From Struthio camelus (taxonomy: Eukaryota > Chordata > Aves > Struthioniformes > Struthionidae): 64,000 nt of DNA. The first letter of the stretch is position 1. Each line of letters begins with the position of its first letter. The stretch is from the NCBI RefSeq assembly GCF_040807025.1, contig NC_090982.1, forward strand, positions 89,033,463-89,097,462, in the 5' to 3' direction. The position numbers were made by a program, and so were the translations under genes. Below the pieces are notes generated by a model that was given only the letters and a program-made list of their open reading frames with translations, was not told the DNA's origin and ran no database searches. Shown here piece by piece: positions 23,501 through 37,689 of this stretch.

Positions 23501-26500
23501 TACCAGATGTTTGCCTGTATCTTATTCTCCTCAAAGTTTAGTTTTGGTCAGTGTAGGAAGCTGTTTTCTGGCCCAGGTGTGCATTTGGCTAGTGTATCTC
23601 CTCTCACGGATTAAGGATATCTGTTTTGTCCTTCTAGTTTTTCATATTTGCATGCACGCTTCCTTGTGCAATGTAGATTTGTAGAGTTTGCAGTAGAAAG
23701 GGCCAACAGATCTTCTAGTTCTGTAATAGCCAACTTCTGGCTCGAAAGCCCCAAGAGTTACCAGCTATTCAGGATCAGCTCCCAGCCCTGAGCCGCGTTG
23801 CTGTGGGCCGTGCTGGGTAAAGTGAGCCTGCTGTCTGGAGTGAGGTGAGCTGACAAGTTCCCAAACTGCTGTCCCTCAGTCATCCGGGAGGCCGAGCTGC
23901 ATCCATTTGGCAGCTGAACACGGGGATCACTGGAAATCTGCTGTCAAGCTGCTGGGGTAAGATAGTCTCCACGTGTTTCAGTGTGGAAGGGAAGCATCAG
24001 CTTTGTAATGGGAAGCAAGAGGTCAGACTGAGGCCATCAGTGATGGAGACAATCCAGGTGTCTGAAAATGAAGTTGGCTTGAGTCATTATGGCTGCTCCT
24101 AGAAGGAAGAGGTTCTGCTCTGCCTCTCTCTCTCCCTAATCAACAAACTATCCTGAGGAGAAAGGAGAGTGCAGTCAGCCGGTGTCCTGGGTAGTGAGAT
24201 GAGCGTGAGAGCAGATGCGGAGCCTCTGGTATCGTACAGCAGCGGCGTTGTCTGCTGCGCTGAGCCACGCAGCGCGAGAGCCGCTGTGCTCCTCTGAGCA
24301 CCAGCCAGAGCTTTCCCTTGTCTGGGATGTAGCTGCTCTGGGGAAGGCAAGCTCGTCTCTTCCCAAAATTGTGTTCCCTTTTGGGGGCTTTGAGTTTTAC
24401 ACAGCAACAGGTTAAAATCAGACATTGAAATTGTTTGCTGTGCTTATCTCAGGGACAGTTGAATAGCTTCCAAGTGGATACAGGTTTTTAACCCAGTTTG
24501 TTAAAATAAGCTGAAACCCAGACTGATCAGTTCAGCTGTAGGCTGCAGAGCTCCCTCCTCAGCAGTGGTTTCCTGCTGCTGGGAGGGGGGTCAGGTACTG
24601 CTGTGGGTGGTGCAGGCTTCACTTCAGCCATCTGATTTTAATTTTGCAGCACAAGTGAGCTGAGCGTGACCGTTGGCTAAGGTGATTTGCTCCACTTGTG
24701 TTTAGCAGATGGAGTCAATGCTGCTAGTGTTAGGCTATGGCTTCTGGAGCAGCTGATGTGAATGACATGGCTTTCCAGCACTGAGAGGGAGGTCTTGCTT
24801 TCTGCGGCGCGTCTCCGGCCCTTCCCTGAGCTGGCACGGCTGCCGGTGAGCCGACAGCTGTCCGTGGCTGTGCTGGTGGTCAGAGAGACGTGAGTTGAGG
24901 AAAGCAGCAGTGGCTTGTGGCTGGGGCAGGCTGAGCGTGAAGAAGCGGGCAGGGCAGGAGGCACTGGTGGGTGGCAGTGAGTTATCTGGCTCTCCTGGTC
25001 TCGCCAGTCCGAGGCGTTGGCCAGGATCCTTACTGGCGAGACCTGTGACAGCTCTGCCTGAGGGCAGCTCGGCTGCAGCCTTCTGCAGGCGTGAAATGGA
25101 CCTAGGCAGAAGGGGGGAAAGTACGGGTTTCCTGAGTTAGTCTCTTGTGATGTTTGTGGTGATGGGAGTGGTAGGAGGGGACATGTGATATGTGGACAAA
25201 ACCGTTTCTCTTGTGCATCTGCTAAATTAGCCTTATTAACAAAGCAGCAAAATTGGTGCTTTGGAAATAGTAAGCAGCAACATTCTTGGCTGCTTAACCT
25301 CTGGGTTTTTTTGTAAGACAGCAATGTTATGTGTATTATAAAATATGAGTTTATCCAGTGATTGTAACTGTTGAACCAAAGGGACTTGAAAGTAGTGTGG
25401 CGTGGACACTACTTACTTCAGGGAACTAGGTGATAGCTGCAGGAGAATCTTGTTTGAGCTGGTATTTGCTTGCTTGGAATGTATAGTCTGACCTTCTGAA
25501 TTGATTTTCAGAATAAAAAGTTTTGAGTAGATAAATTCCAAAGTCGAGTTTAAACAAGTTCTGCTAAGCCCTGGCCTTCATCGCTAATGTATGGAACATG
25601 TGAATAGAGTATATGCAACTTGATTTTATAGCTGTGCTAATTTTATAATTGTTTAAAGCCTCAGCGTTACTGGACTGGCTTCTGTGCTTCTATGTGTATG
25701 TGTGTTTTTTTTTTTTTTTTGCTGTTTTTTGTTTGGTTTGGTTGTGCTTTTTGGTTTGTGGGTTTTTTTTTTTTTAAATGTAGCCTTAGTGCTAAAGCTG
25801 TCACACAAATGGCTCAGTTGATGGGTGCTTGAGGAAATCGTGAACTTCCCTGCATTTGGGTATGAAAGGTGATGTAGGAGAATAGGGAGTGGCAAGCTGA
25901 GAAGCTTAACACCTGAGAAGTTACCTGTAATAGAGCTGCTTAACTACTTAAGTTATGCCTGAGGATACCTGAATGTATTACTGGTGCGTAAAAATGGAAG
26001 GCAGCTTCAAATCCATAGGACAGTGATGCTTCTCCCCTGCCCTGGGCGGCTTGAGCGGTGTTTGGTGAATGTCAAAATGCTGAAAGTGCTAAGTATCTAG
26101 AACTTTTTGGAGTGTGTGTGGTTTTTTTTTTTTTTTTTTTAAATTGCTCTTCATTTTTCATACTGAAATAAAAACATACTTAATTTTTGGTGTTCATATT
26201 TTAAAGATGCACATCAGCACAATACATTGCAGTGATACTCTGTAGGAAGCTTTATTGTTTTTAACAGCCAAAAATACATTTGAACGGGCGTAGACAGTCT
26301 AGGCATTGTGGAGGTACAGTTGTATAAACCTGTGGAAGTTTCTTCTTCCTGAGTCTCATCAAGTTACTGAATGAGTAGCATGTTTTTCCCTATAGTTAGG
26401 AGAGGTTTCATGAGCTGTGACAAAAATGATTGCTCTTAAGATGTGATTTTTCTCATACAAAAGAGCTAATTAACATTTCAGTGCTGCCGAAGTGGGGAGG

Positions 26501-29500
26501 ATGAATGGTTTTACCCTTCTTTGTCTCCACCTTTGTGATCCCTCCCTATTGTTCCAGCTGGTACTCTTCTGATATGGAGGTAAATCAATACAATTTAGCC
26601 AAAAAGGATTAGAAATAAATCGCAGTTTGGGGCTGCTTAGCTTTCTGTTGCTCTAGTTAGAGTTGAATTTGCTTACTGTGCGGTCACGAGTCCTACGATT
26701 GCCTCAGATAAGCTGTGGAGACGTGTGGTTGGGCGGGAGAGGGGAAGACCTTCCTTTTGATAGCAGCTAGCTGTCTGTTAGTTTCGCTTCAGTTCCATCT
26801 CACCAAGACTTGTCACTCTAATATTTTATTCCTCGTTTCTAATGTCTTTAGAAAAAAAGTTAATGTCCTGAAGTCAGGTAGGAAAATAAGAAAAACAATG
26901 CAGAAAAATCCTATGAAAATTCTGCTAGAATTTTGGGTGAATCGTACCTAATCCTGCAGCTTTGGCCTTAGGAGGCACTTGTTTTCTTTCCTTGCGAGTA
27001 AATAAAACTTAACAGCTCTATTTTCCCTTGTGAGACAGCCTGGTCTCATCAGTATCTTGACACACCTGGGTCTTGGCAGTATTCGTAATGGTAATTCACC
27101 AGAACTTGCTTTTTGAGCAAAGATCTGTTAGATAAGGCATTAAATGGAGAGCCCAGGAGGTAGGACCCATTCTGTTAGTAATACCCTATCGCTATGCCTT
27201 ATAGTTTTATCAGGCAGGAGGACTTCTAAGGTATTGTCACCTCCTCCTTGGCCAGGCCTTGTGCTAGTTCTTGGCTGCAATTCTGGTACTAATCCTCTCC
27301 TGATAGTAGTGGGATGGTAAGAGACTTGGAATGAAGCATCACCTCTATCCCTTCTTGGAAAGCATCCTCGTTAAACACCAGTTGGTGCCTCAGCCGGGTG
27401 AGAATCCCACAGGGGGTTCTCTTCCCTAACAAGCTTCCCCTGGTTGTGATTATAACCTGCTGCTTACCTGAAAGTAGTCTTTTCTGTGCAGTATCATTGT
27501 AGCTTTACTGACGCCTCGATGAATGAGAGTTACTGGGTATGCTTTGCAGCAACTTTTTTTTTCCCAACTTGTCAAAGAAATATGCTCAGTCAACATCATG
27601 CCATGCTACCTTCAGTGAGTTTAGGGTATTTGAACCGCCACTCATCTTTTTGTGCGTTTGTTCCTCAGGATTTGTAATGTAGTTAAGAATTTGCGTTGGG
27701 ATTGGTGCATTACTAAAGAAAATTTTCAGTCATGACTTCAATTGGTGTTTCAATTGATTTACCACTGTTATGTGAATTGATTTAGCAAAAATTTGTATTA
27801 TTCTCTCATCTCGGTAGCACTATAAAATTTACCTTTAATCTATAGTGTTATGTAGTCTAATTTTATTTTATCTGGTCAGTTCAGTTTTGAATCGCTTGTA
27901 ACTGCACTCCTTTTGCTTTAGTTCATGCTCCTGAGAAGTTATTGAAGACCTAGTGCAGTGTGCTTAACCCATGAACGTTTTCTCCACCTCACCGTTGCCA
28001 GTTAGCTGACTCAGCTAGCATGTGCTGCTTGCTCTCACTTTTCCATGCCCTACAAGTGAAGGTCTCTCTTTTTGCTTCAGGTTCTTGGAACTTGCCTAAG
28101 AAGCGAAGTCGTTTACCCGTTTAGTAAACTTAACATGGTAGAGGAATTTGAATGTGAGTGTTGAAATCGTTTCCCCCCTTTTTCCTCAGGAGTCTGTCAA
28201 TGGTAATGGGCATCGTTAAACATTGTCATCATCTTTTTTTAGTAATTTAGGACATATATTTCAAACACCGAAATTGAAGCATTTGGAGAAGTGACATTAG
28301 GGTCCTCAAACCAGTGTGACCCTGTAAGCTACAGTACATGCGCTAATAGCGTCTGATAACGCAAGAATATAGTGCAGAAGCGCTGTGTGTCGTTGTTTGC
28401 CTTTCTGTGGAAGCCTGCATTTTAGCACTTGCTGTTTTTAGTGTGGTCAGCTCTTGGTAGCCTGATCTTTATCAAAGAGTTGGGATGTTACTGAACTTAG
28501 AGTGCGATTCCCCAGCAGCTTAAACTGATCAGCATCAGGTTTGTCAGGCGCCCGTCCGTTCCTGCCACGTGCTCCTGTCCGGGTGTTGCGCTGGTCGTTA
28601 TCTGACCCGAGGTAGGTCGGATCAGGAGATCAAACTAGCTGAAAATGAATCCTAATGTTGTGTGTTTTTTAAGATGCTTTCTGCTGATTTAATTCCCCAG
28701 GCTTGTTGAGGGATCAGGTGAGAACTGGACACACGGCCCACAAGGACACGTGGGCCTAGATGTGGGGTGGGGAGAGGGAAGGAGGGAGCACAACCCTGGC
28801 TTCTGCCTTGTTTTGTACCTTCGTGTACCGCTCTCCTATTGTAAGGATGGCTTTTGAGTCTTTAGGGTTTTTTTTTTTTTTCCAAACTTGTTTTGATATC
28901 CTTACGTTGCTGGGAAGGATGAAAGAACTATATGATTTACTGAATTAGATGGGAATTTTAGGCCAGTCTCTGTGCGGATTAATCTGGGTATGAGTTGCCT
29001 AACCTACTTACATTTTGCTTTTGTTTTGCTTGCCTTTGTTTTTACTAATAAAGTTTTAATTTATACCATTCTTAGGCAAAAGTGAGTGAAAGGAATGGGA
29101 TGGTTGTCTCCAGAGGGCTCAGGGCTCCATCCCTAGTCCTTTACTCACTGATTCCCTGCTGTCCGTGTAGGTAGGTCAAAAATTGTATCTGAGGGCAGAG
29201 CTCACAAAAAAACTTGATTTTTGTCCTGATGTGAGTGAGTTGCAGAGGGTTTTTTTTAACTTGGGCTGTGTTTACAGTGCTTGCTGTGTCTGTTCTTAGT
29301 TGGCGTTTCTTCTGGCTAGTGTTTTTCTGTTCCTCTCAAGTCTTCTCTGTCCAGAGGTGGAATTCATGTGGAATTTCACTCTCGCAACCAGCTCTGGGCT
29401 GCTTCCCCGCAGTTTTGACCAAAGTTGTGGCTCTGCTGTCAGTTCTTTGTTCTGGGAACCTTTCATCCGAGGTGTTTCCAAAACAGAGCGCCTTTCTAAG

Positions 29501-30394
29501 ACAATAGCAGTGGTTGTGTTTTAATAGTAAGAACAGACCATTTCAAAAGGAAGCAATTATTAAGAACATATGTCTTATTTTTTTTTTTTTTGCTATCTTC
29601 CCTGTAAGCTTGATATCTCCTGAATTTTTCTTGCTTTGGCATTCATAAGTCATGTGTTTGCCTAGCAACAGTGTAGGGTGGTTTTTTCTCTTTTTTTCTT
29701 TCCCCTTCAGTTTTTCTACTTGCAGGATATCAGGATCTTGTTTTCCGACTGCTACGTATTAAAGCAGACTAAGGCATTCTTCCCTTCCACATTAATGAGG
29801 ATTAGTTCAGCGTGCAGTGTTCCTCGTTTCTTCTGGGACCGCAGAAACTTTATGCGGTTCTGACTCCTACGAGAAATGCAGATTGCTGTGATGCAACAAG
29901 GAACGGTGGAAGTGACTGACAGCCATGCTTTACACATAATGATGTCCCTTGACTTACTAATAGGTGAAAGTAAGCCTGAAATTTGCTTATTCCCCAAATC
30001 ACAGGTTTGAAGGCGAGGCTACCTGAGAATTTTCCATAGAAATGTACTTTGAGGGCAACGCTCTGGTGTTTTGACAAGGATAATTTTACATTGAAAGCAT
30101 TAATTCTAGTATAAAGCTTCTGCCTCCTACTGACAGTGTTTGGCTAAAGGCATGGTTGCTCTTTAGGGTCCTGCAGGCCTCCATTCTTGTTCATAAACAA
30201 GTTCTTCCTGCTCCCTTTCTCACCAAGCCCTGTGAGATACTGTGTTGATAGGGTGTTTGGGGTTTTTCGTTTTGTTTTTGAGTAAACAATTTTGGCTTTT
30301 GGAAATGTATTTTCCCCTTTCTTAAACTCTCTCAGTTTTTCGTTGTGTGTGTTGCTGTGGCTTGTATGGGTTTTTTGGTTTTTTTGTGTGTGGT

Positions 30395-30395
<1 letters not shown>

Positions 30396-30428
<33 letters not shown>
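30396..30428. repeat. 33-base poly-T run
   Basis: This is the longest homopolymer in the window. It could mark the poly-A tail of a minus-strand retroposed sequence, but the sequence to its right is CR1 in sense orientation. It is more likely a slippage-expanded T tract. Confidence 0.95.
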
Positions 30429-30429
<1 letters not shown>

Positions 30430-30487
30430 ACATCTCAGATGAACAGTGGGCTTGCAGCTGCAGTTTGGTGGTCATCTGCTGATGGGT

Positions 30488-30676
30488 GCCCTTGTGGTGA
30501 CAGAGACTAACTGCATGCTGGACTGCATCAGCAAGAGCATAGCCAGTGGGTCAGGGGAAGCGATGACTCCCATCTAGGTAGCCCTTCCAGGGCCACATCT
30601 GAAGCACTGTGTCCTAGAGCAAGAGAGTTGGACCAGAAGATCTCCAGGGCATCCCTTCTAAATTATTCTGTGAGTC
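30488..30676 (+). mobile_element. CR1 LINE fragment, sense, internally deleted
   Basis: The 5' half resembles the CR1 stretch around 'CATCAGCAAGAGCATAGCC' and 'GCCACATCTGAAGCACTGTG'. It then jumps to the 3' end, GTTGGACCAGAAGATCTCC followed by ATTCTGTG at 30665-30672. The middle of the usual 3' region is absent, so this is a deleted or rearranged copy. It lies about 60 bp downstream of a 33-base T run. Confidence 0.75.
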
Positions 30677-31783
30677 TAATGTCTCTGTAGGACAAGTGTG
30701 CGCTATCTCATTGAAACTGCTTTGCTTAGACTACTACTTAGATCATGGGTATTAAGGATTTTAATTGCTTGGTACTATTGCACTTGTATACATGGGCAGT
30801 GATGTAGTATGAATTTCTGTGGACCAAATAATGAATTGTTCTTAGCGTAACTCGCTAGGTCTAGAATTTGGAATTCCATACAGTAATTGCTGCTGCTTGT
30901 GTTAGTTCCTAAGCTGTGTTTAAACAGAGCTCTAGCTGTAGTGTTCAGATAACTCTGAAAGCAGTGTGGCTTGCAGCAAGTGTCCTGCAAACATGTCATC
31001 TCTTACCTCCTCTGCCAAAATTCTTAACTGACTGTAAGAAATAAAATCCGACCCTTTGCATTGAAGGAAGTAAAAAAATTTCTGTAAATTAAAAGAACAA
31101 GTGACAACTGCATGTTTAAGAGAAGTAAAGACTTTCTAGTTGAAGACATATTGGTTAACGTTTCTCACTGCTTTTCACTGTTTTGCTGCCTTGCATCTTT
31201 GGCAACCTACCTGGTGCTCTGTGACTTTTATTTCCTGCTTCAGTCATCTTCCTGTGCAGTGTCAGTTACTTGTTACACAACAGGGTGAATATTTACAGTC
31301 TAGTACTGTTTTCTCCTAGCTTGTTAGTTCTGTCGGCTGCTTTAACTTCACTCTGACTGTAGCAGTTTGACTAGGTATCAAGAAATTGTGGTTTTTGGCT
31401 ATGAAAGTACCTAGGCACAGAGAATGAATATATCTGCACGATACCTGCTTAGACGCTGTCATGTGGTAGTGTGTCTCTCTAGGCCAGTGGTTTTCAGACT
31501 TTCACTGGTAGCTAAGCCTCTCTTGATGAAATTGGCTGTGATTTGTGCCTCCATCTACTTTTCTCCCTGCACGGGCTTGGCACTGCTGCTGTTGTCTCCT
31601 CAGTCTGTATTAGAAAGCAGGCCTAGAGTTAGCAGGGATTAGATAGACCTGGACTCCAGACTGAGTAACAGTAGTGTGTTTTGGTGGTGTGGTGGGGAGT
31701 GGGGGTACGTGCATTTCCTGGGCTTTGGGGTTCCTTTGAGCAAGCTGAGAACTGCTTTTAGTTGGCTTTGAACAAACATCATC

Positions 31784-31798
31784 GGGGGGGGGGGGGGG
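31784..31798. repeat. 15-base poly-G run
   Basis: An uninterrupted G15 on the plus strand in intron 1. A matching poly-C run lies near 32137. Such tracts can form G-quadruplexes and are often misread by sequencers, so the exact length is uncertain. Confidence 0.9.
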
Positions 31799-32384
31799 CA
31801 AGAAAGAAAAAGAGGTATTTCTTTTGTTCACCTGTTAGCACAGTTGGTCTTTTCTTCTGCTGACCGGTTTAGCGTTTTCCTTAACAAAGTGCCATGAGTT
31901 GCTTACCAGGAATTTCATTTTTTGAAGCTGTTACCAAGTCTTACAGGCAGAGTTTACTAAGTTTAACATACACAACTGGAATTCAAAATTGTATGTTGGC
32001 CAAATAACCTTAGACATATCATGTAATGTTATATACTGTCGTTTTGAAACTAAATGCTAAAGTGATCATCTGTTAAATGAAACGACAGTTCTGTATGTAG
32101 TTGGAATTTGGTATCTCTGCAGCATTTCCTGTTTTGCCCCCCCCCCCCGACCCCCCTTTCATTTTGTGCGACCACAGCAATCGTCTAAGAGCAAACCAAA
32201 TGCTGAAACAGAGATGGACTTTGTGAAGATCATCTTGTTATTTCGGAAGGGGGATCTACTTCATTTAAACCTACCAGCTATGCTTCTGTCGGTACAGCTC
32301 GGTACACAGTTAGCCACCACCGCTGTCAGAGCGTGCTCCTGGCTGACTGGTGTCTAGCCTACTGTCTGCCAGGACTCCCCTGCC

Positions 32385-32625
32385 CCAGGTGGTTGTCAGT
32401 AGAACTGCTCCCCAGCCTGTGCTCTTGCAAGGGTTTAGTCCATCCCAGGTGCAGGACTTTGCATTTGTCTTTACTGAATTTCATGAGGTTCCAGTTGGCC
32501 CGTTTCTCCATGTTGGCTAGGTCCTTCTGAATTGGGGACTTCCCCTCGTGCATATCAGCCACAGCCCCAGTTTGGTGTTGTCTACAAACTTGCTCCTTTG
32601 TGCAGAGGGTGACCTCCCTCCTTGC
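32385..32625 (-). mobile_element. CR1 LINE ORF2 fragment, antisense
   Basis: Minus-strand translation gives a CR1 reverse-transcriptase C-terminal segment, with NLMKFSKDKCKVLHLG and EHRLGS matching the family pattern NLMKFNK..KCKVLHLG...YRLG. On the plus strand, CAGGTGCAGGACTTTGCA and TTTCATGAGGTTCC are the usual inverted CR1 landmarks. Stops and indels break the frame. It is an old intronic copy. Confidence 0.88.
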
Positions 32626-35600
32626 CTGCCCTGCCTTTCAGTCCTGAAGGGCTTGTATCCATCCACCCGTCCCACTGCGGTCAGAGGAGCTGTCCCACTG
32701 TGACTCGATTGTTCCAGTGGTGTTCAGTTCTCTGTCCATGTGCATGGCTCCTCTGTTTGTTTCCCAGACTGCATGCAGTTTTGTACAGGCACTCGGGGCA
32801 TGCTTGCTTTCCACACAAAAGTTTCAAACATCGAATGTATGTTGGTAAGAACGGCATCGCACTGTAAACACCACAGAAGAATGAGGTAGAAGCTGCTGAG
32901 TTGCTTCGCAAGCTGGCTAGGACATTTTGAAGTGCCCTGGTCTGCGCTCCCTTCTTTCTCCTGTTTCTTCCAAAACCCACATCTGTGTTTTCCTGGGACA
33001 AGGTCCTGCTCTGATATGATGAATGATTGACCTTATTACAAATCTTCTGCAATGCATTGATTCTGAATGTGGCTTTTGTTCAGTGCAGTTGAGCTACATT
33101 TTGCCTCCAGAATGCCTGGCAGAACACAAAGTCCATCCTTTGTTTTGGATAATGAGAGCTGAATATTTTAATGAGTGTTCCTTAGTCTAGTCAGTGTCAA
33201 GTACCATTTTAGGAACAAGTGACTGAGCTAACCTCTGAGCTTTGTCCAGCAACAATCCATTTATTTATAGGATCTCATAAATTCCTAAGGAGTTCCCTAT
33301 GACCAATTAATATAGCTAAAAACAAAACACACACAAAAAATCCCCAAACCCCTTCTACCCTCAGTATGTGTGCAGATTTACTTACCCAAAACTAAAAATC
33401 TCAATATGACAGTATTTCTTGTTTAGATTTTTTTTTTTTTTAATTCAGGTCTTCTGCTTTACTACATGAGAAAGATGAGCCTATTTTATTACAGGAAACA
33501 AACTTATCTTGCCTATTAACAGCATTTCTGTGATACGTATAGCTACCAGTGCTTTCTGGCTGCCTAAGGACTAAGTGCGTGGTTCACCAGTCTACGCACC
33601 GAAAGCAAAACATGGCTCTAAACGCTGCTGATCCGAACTGGAGATCACGCAGACAAATACATGCTAACACGGCGTTTAAATACTTCATTTAAAACAACTT
33701 CAGAAACCAACAGTAAGTCAGTTGTCAACTGTTCATCAAGTAGTCTGCCTCCAAGCAGAGATTATATAGTTTTACCTAGTCCCCTTGGTATGCTAGTGAT
33801 AAAATTGCGAAAATTGATTATTTTAATGATTGTATTAGTTGGGGTGTGCCTTTAGCCTTTTTTGAGCAGCAACCTCATTTCCCTTAAATAAAAGCAGTTA
33901 CTACTGTTCTTCCTCCTGAAAAGTGGCTTAAATTCATGTATGCCTAGGAAATAACTTCTCTAGCTAAATTACTTAAATTAGTCATGCTCTTGTTAGTCTT
34001 TTTTTAACTATAGCTATTTTTTTTTACATTGTCTTAATTTTTGTCCACCTCTTCAGTTGTTTATAATGTGTCCTCTTATGTCAATGCACGTGTTAGAGAA
34101 GGTAACCATCAACAACTTTGTCAGGTTTGCTGTCCTTCTAATCGGGAAGTGAACTTCTCAAACTTAATCAATCTATGCCTGAATTAATAACTGCACAGTT
34201 TCTTCATGCTAGTTTATAAGAGACTATAGTTTTTTCACTATAGCAGAGCCCTGGTTCCTACAGTCCTAGCCCTAGTTCCTAAGTTTAAATGGGAATATTC
34301 TTTGTAAGAAAGCAAATGAGTAAAAATCTTTGTTAAAGGCTACAGGCTTTTTTTAAAGTGAATAGGAGAGAAAGAGAAAAGAGGTAGAAGAGCTATTAAG
34401 AGAATATCTGACATGGGACAAACAAAGTTGCTCATCCACAATGCAGCTTGTTGCACAGTACTTCCCACATTTTCTCTTCTGTTCCCCATATCCTGGACAC
34501 GACATGATGGCTCTGGTGCGTGGATGGACAGTGTGTGCAGTGATGACCTCCAATTCTGATTACTGTGGACTTTCAGTTCAGAATAAGTCTTTTTGGGAGA
34601 GTACTCACTCCTGAGTAAGCAGTAATGCAGTGTTTGTGCCGCTGCGGGGCTGTTCTTCTGTGCCTTTCCACGGGTCATGGGGTTTTTGCCCTGATAGTCA
34701 TAACTAAAAAGTAACATTCACCACTCTTGACTAACTGTGCCGTTACTTCTGCTTTCATAGATACGGGTCACAGAAGTGAAGAAAATAAATAAGCAAGCAA
34801 TTCTTGAGTTGGCAGTAGACTATTCCTGGGAGTTAGACCTAGACTGGCTGGCTCACTGCCAGATGAGATGATCCCAAAGCAAACACCTCTCCTCCCCTTT
34901 CCAAACCACTCTGAACCCCCCTCCACCTTCCCCGTCCTCTCAGGCCCTAATCCCAGTGAATGCGTAAAGGTGATTACCGCAGTCTTGGAAGGAGCACATG
35001 TGCTGAAGTGAAGATGGCGAAGGAGGTGCAACATGTAAATTCTCCAGACTGGACTTGGCCACCTTCAGCAAAATTCCCTATCTCCTCAAACTTGTGGTCA
35101 GCAAGGAGCTGGGCCTCCACTCTTGCGTTGTTACTCGGCACGCACAGGAAGGGGAAACCAAATCTAATGGGACTGGAGTGGTGATTTTGGCTTGTTGCTT
35201 CTGTCAGCTGCAGCTTCAATATGTTGAAAATTGTAAGAACAAAGCCGAGGTACAAAAGTCTGAGTGTTGGACAGTTATAGTGAGAGTAGATGCCCCTCTC
35301 CCTTCTCTTCTGCATTACTTTAGCTTAGGTTTCAGTGGCTGGGGTTTTTTGTGTGTGTGTGTTGGGGGGGTGTGTGGTGGTGGTGTTTTTTTTCCTTCCT
35401 AATCTGGACAAAGATTACAACTGAAGTAATTCTTGCCCCAAACTTAGAAAACTTTGTGGAGCAGAGCTTAAAATCAGGTTCTTTTTAAGAGCAAAAAGGT
35501 GCTGCTGAAAGGTGTAACTTGATATTTAAAAAAAAAACCACTTGATCAAGATGGAGAGCAGAGGCCAAACAAATGAAGTAGAGGTGACTGACAGTAGAAC

Positions 35601-36404
35601 TCATTGACAGGTTAATGTGTTTGAAAGAGTTTCTTCACTGGGGAAGAACTGAAAACTGTTACAGGAACACTAATCATTAACTCTGGCTGAGAACTGGAAG
35701 ACCTAATTTCCTTTCTTTTTGGATAATAGGATGATTCATGCAAGAAAACAAATTGTCAGAAAATGGGATCTTTCTGCAACGACTGACATTCCTGTTTTCT
35801 GCTCAAAGCTGAAGTCTATTTCAACTGAGATATTACAATATTTAAAAAAGTAATGACTAATGAATAAGTAAAAAGTACAGGGTGAGTTTCTGTCAGACAT
35901 TGGACTTTGAGTATCCCCAAAATTCAAGGGTCTTATTTAAGCCCCTAGCGTTGTAGGTCAGGGTTCTAAGCTATCGCCTGGTTTGCTCCCTCGTGCATCT
36001 CGCGCTTTATCACCAGGAAAAGTGAGATACAAATGGGGAAGAGAACTTGCCAGCATCAGCTAGCTGGTCAAGCGGTGGAGTAGGCTCATAACGCTCTTTT
36101 GCAAGATCTGTTGGGTACTCGCGGCGCTCTCCTCTCTGAGGAAGAGTCGGGTGCTGATTAGCAATCACGTGTAATTCGGGGGTTCTGAAACTTGCAGCAT
36201 CCTTGTGCAGCGGCTCCCAGTTCTGTGACCTTCCTGCTCACCGCAAGGCCTATCTGTGCCAGTCCACCTTTGTCTCTCTGCGTGCTTGCGTTTCATTGGA
36301 ATTGGAAAGCCTTTTGGTGGAGGAAACTGTGGGCTGTACCGCAGAGCCTGTGCAGGTGGTGCGGTCAGATTCAGTGAGCGGTGATCGCAGACTCCTACGC
36401 TGGA

Positions 36405-36765
36405 GTTGTAAGGGATGCCCTGGAGGTCGTTCGGTCCAACTTGTGCTCTGAACCGGGCAGTGTTAGAGAAGGTCGCTCACAGCCGCTCACGGTCGCACGG
36501 TCGAGTTTTGCGCATCTCTGATGATGCACAATGCTCTTCACAGCCTCTCTAGGCCCCTGTTCCAATGCTTAACCACCCAGTGATGTGAGATTTTTTTTTG
36601 TCCTTTTATTTAGTTGGAATTTCCCTTGCTGTAACTTGTGACTGCTACCTCTCAGCCTTTGCACACCTCTGAGAAGGGCCTGACTGTGCTGTCTCTACAA
36701 ATGCCTGTTCGGCAGACAGGAATTAGATCTCCTCTTCACTCCTCCTTTTATAATAAACCTTCTAG
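36405..36765 (-). mobile_element. Diverged CR1 LINE fragment, antisense
   Basis: The order of weak matches fits an inverted old CR1: GATGCCCTGGAGGTCGTTCG, CTGTTCCAATGCTTAACCAC, CACACCTCTGAGAAG, then ATTAGATCTCCTCTTCAC. CpG decay and indels are heavy and the ends are approximate. It is more diverged than the other copies and probably belongs to an older subfamily. Confidence 0.65.
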
Positions 36766-37283
36766 ATAAGCTATTCCTATATTGGGGGGGCATACTTCCA
36801 ACTGCCTTTCTGCTGCTGCCTCTCTTGCATCTGCTAAAGCATTAATGGAACGCTTCCCTGAGCTGTTAATGTGCCATCTGCAAAGAAAAATCTTTCAATA
36901 AACAAATTTATGCTGATTCAGTGCACTGTTTCGGTGCAGTGAAGAGTTCAACAAGTGTTGATGATAGCACAGAGGGAGGTGTGGGAATATAAAATACAGG
37001 CAGAGAGTAGAACATGCAGCCACCACTTAGTTTAGGTTGTGCTTTCCTGCTTTGTAACCCCAGCCTTGAAAGAGCGGTTGCTCAAGCATTGTCAGGAAAC
37101 TGATTTGTATTTTTTGGTGTGTGAAATTTTTAAAATTACTTCTTGTATTTGCAGTCGATTACAGCATCAAATGATTCTGTATCTCAACTATTCTGCTACT
37201 CGCATAAATGTATTGGATTTTTAGTTCAATTCTTTATATATGAGCGTCAAAGTATTGGACAGATAAGTAGAACATCAGAAGAG

Positions 37284-37316
37284 GAGGAATGTTCCTCCAG
37301 AAGAACAACATTCCTC
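37284..37316. repeat. 10-bp inverted repeat
   Basis: GAGGAATGTT at 37284-37293 pairs perfectly with AACATTCCTC at 37307-37316 across a 13-base loop. GGAATG/CATTCC is also the TEAD core motif, so this may be a paired binding site rather than a structure. Confidence 0.8.
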
Positions 37317-37689
37317 TTTAAGGAAAGAAGTCGCAGTGTCGTCTTTTTATTATTATTATAGCTAGCAATGTCCTCAGAATTTAAAGAAAGAAGATATTAG
37401 AATTGTCATAGCGTTTGCTCAGAAATGGCGTTTAGAATATTCTCTATGCATAGGACTTTTAAAATAAGCTGTTGACCGTTGCAGAGACTCTAAGGAAAAT
37501 ATTTGAAATGCGTTGATCTGAGCTTTGGGACTTCTTTTGCGAAATGTTTGCATCTCCAGCATTGGTTATTACTCAGCAAGGAGCTTCTGAGGAAATGCTC
37601 TCATGCAGTGATTTAAAGGACAACGTTTAATTCTTTCCTTAAGGAAAGGCACGCTTCTCGCCAGGCAGGTATGCCTTGACGCGTCTGCT

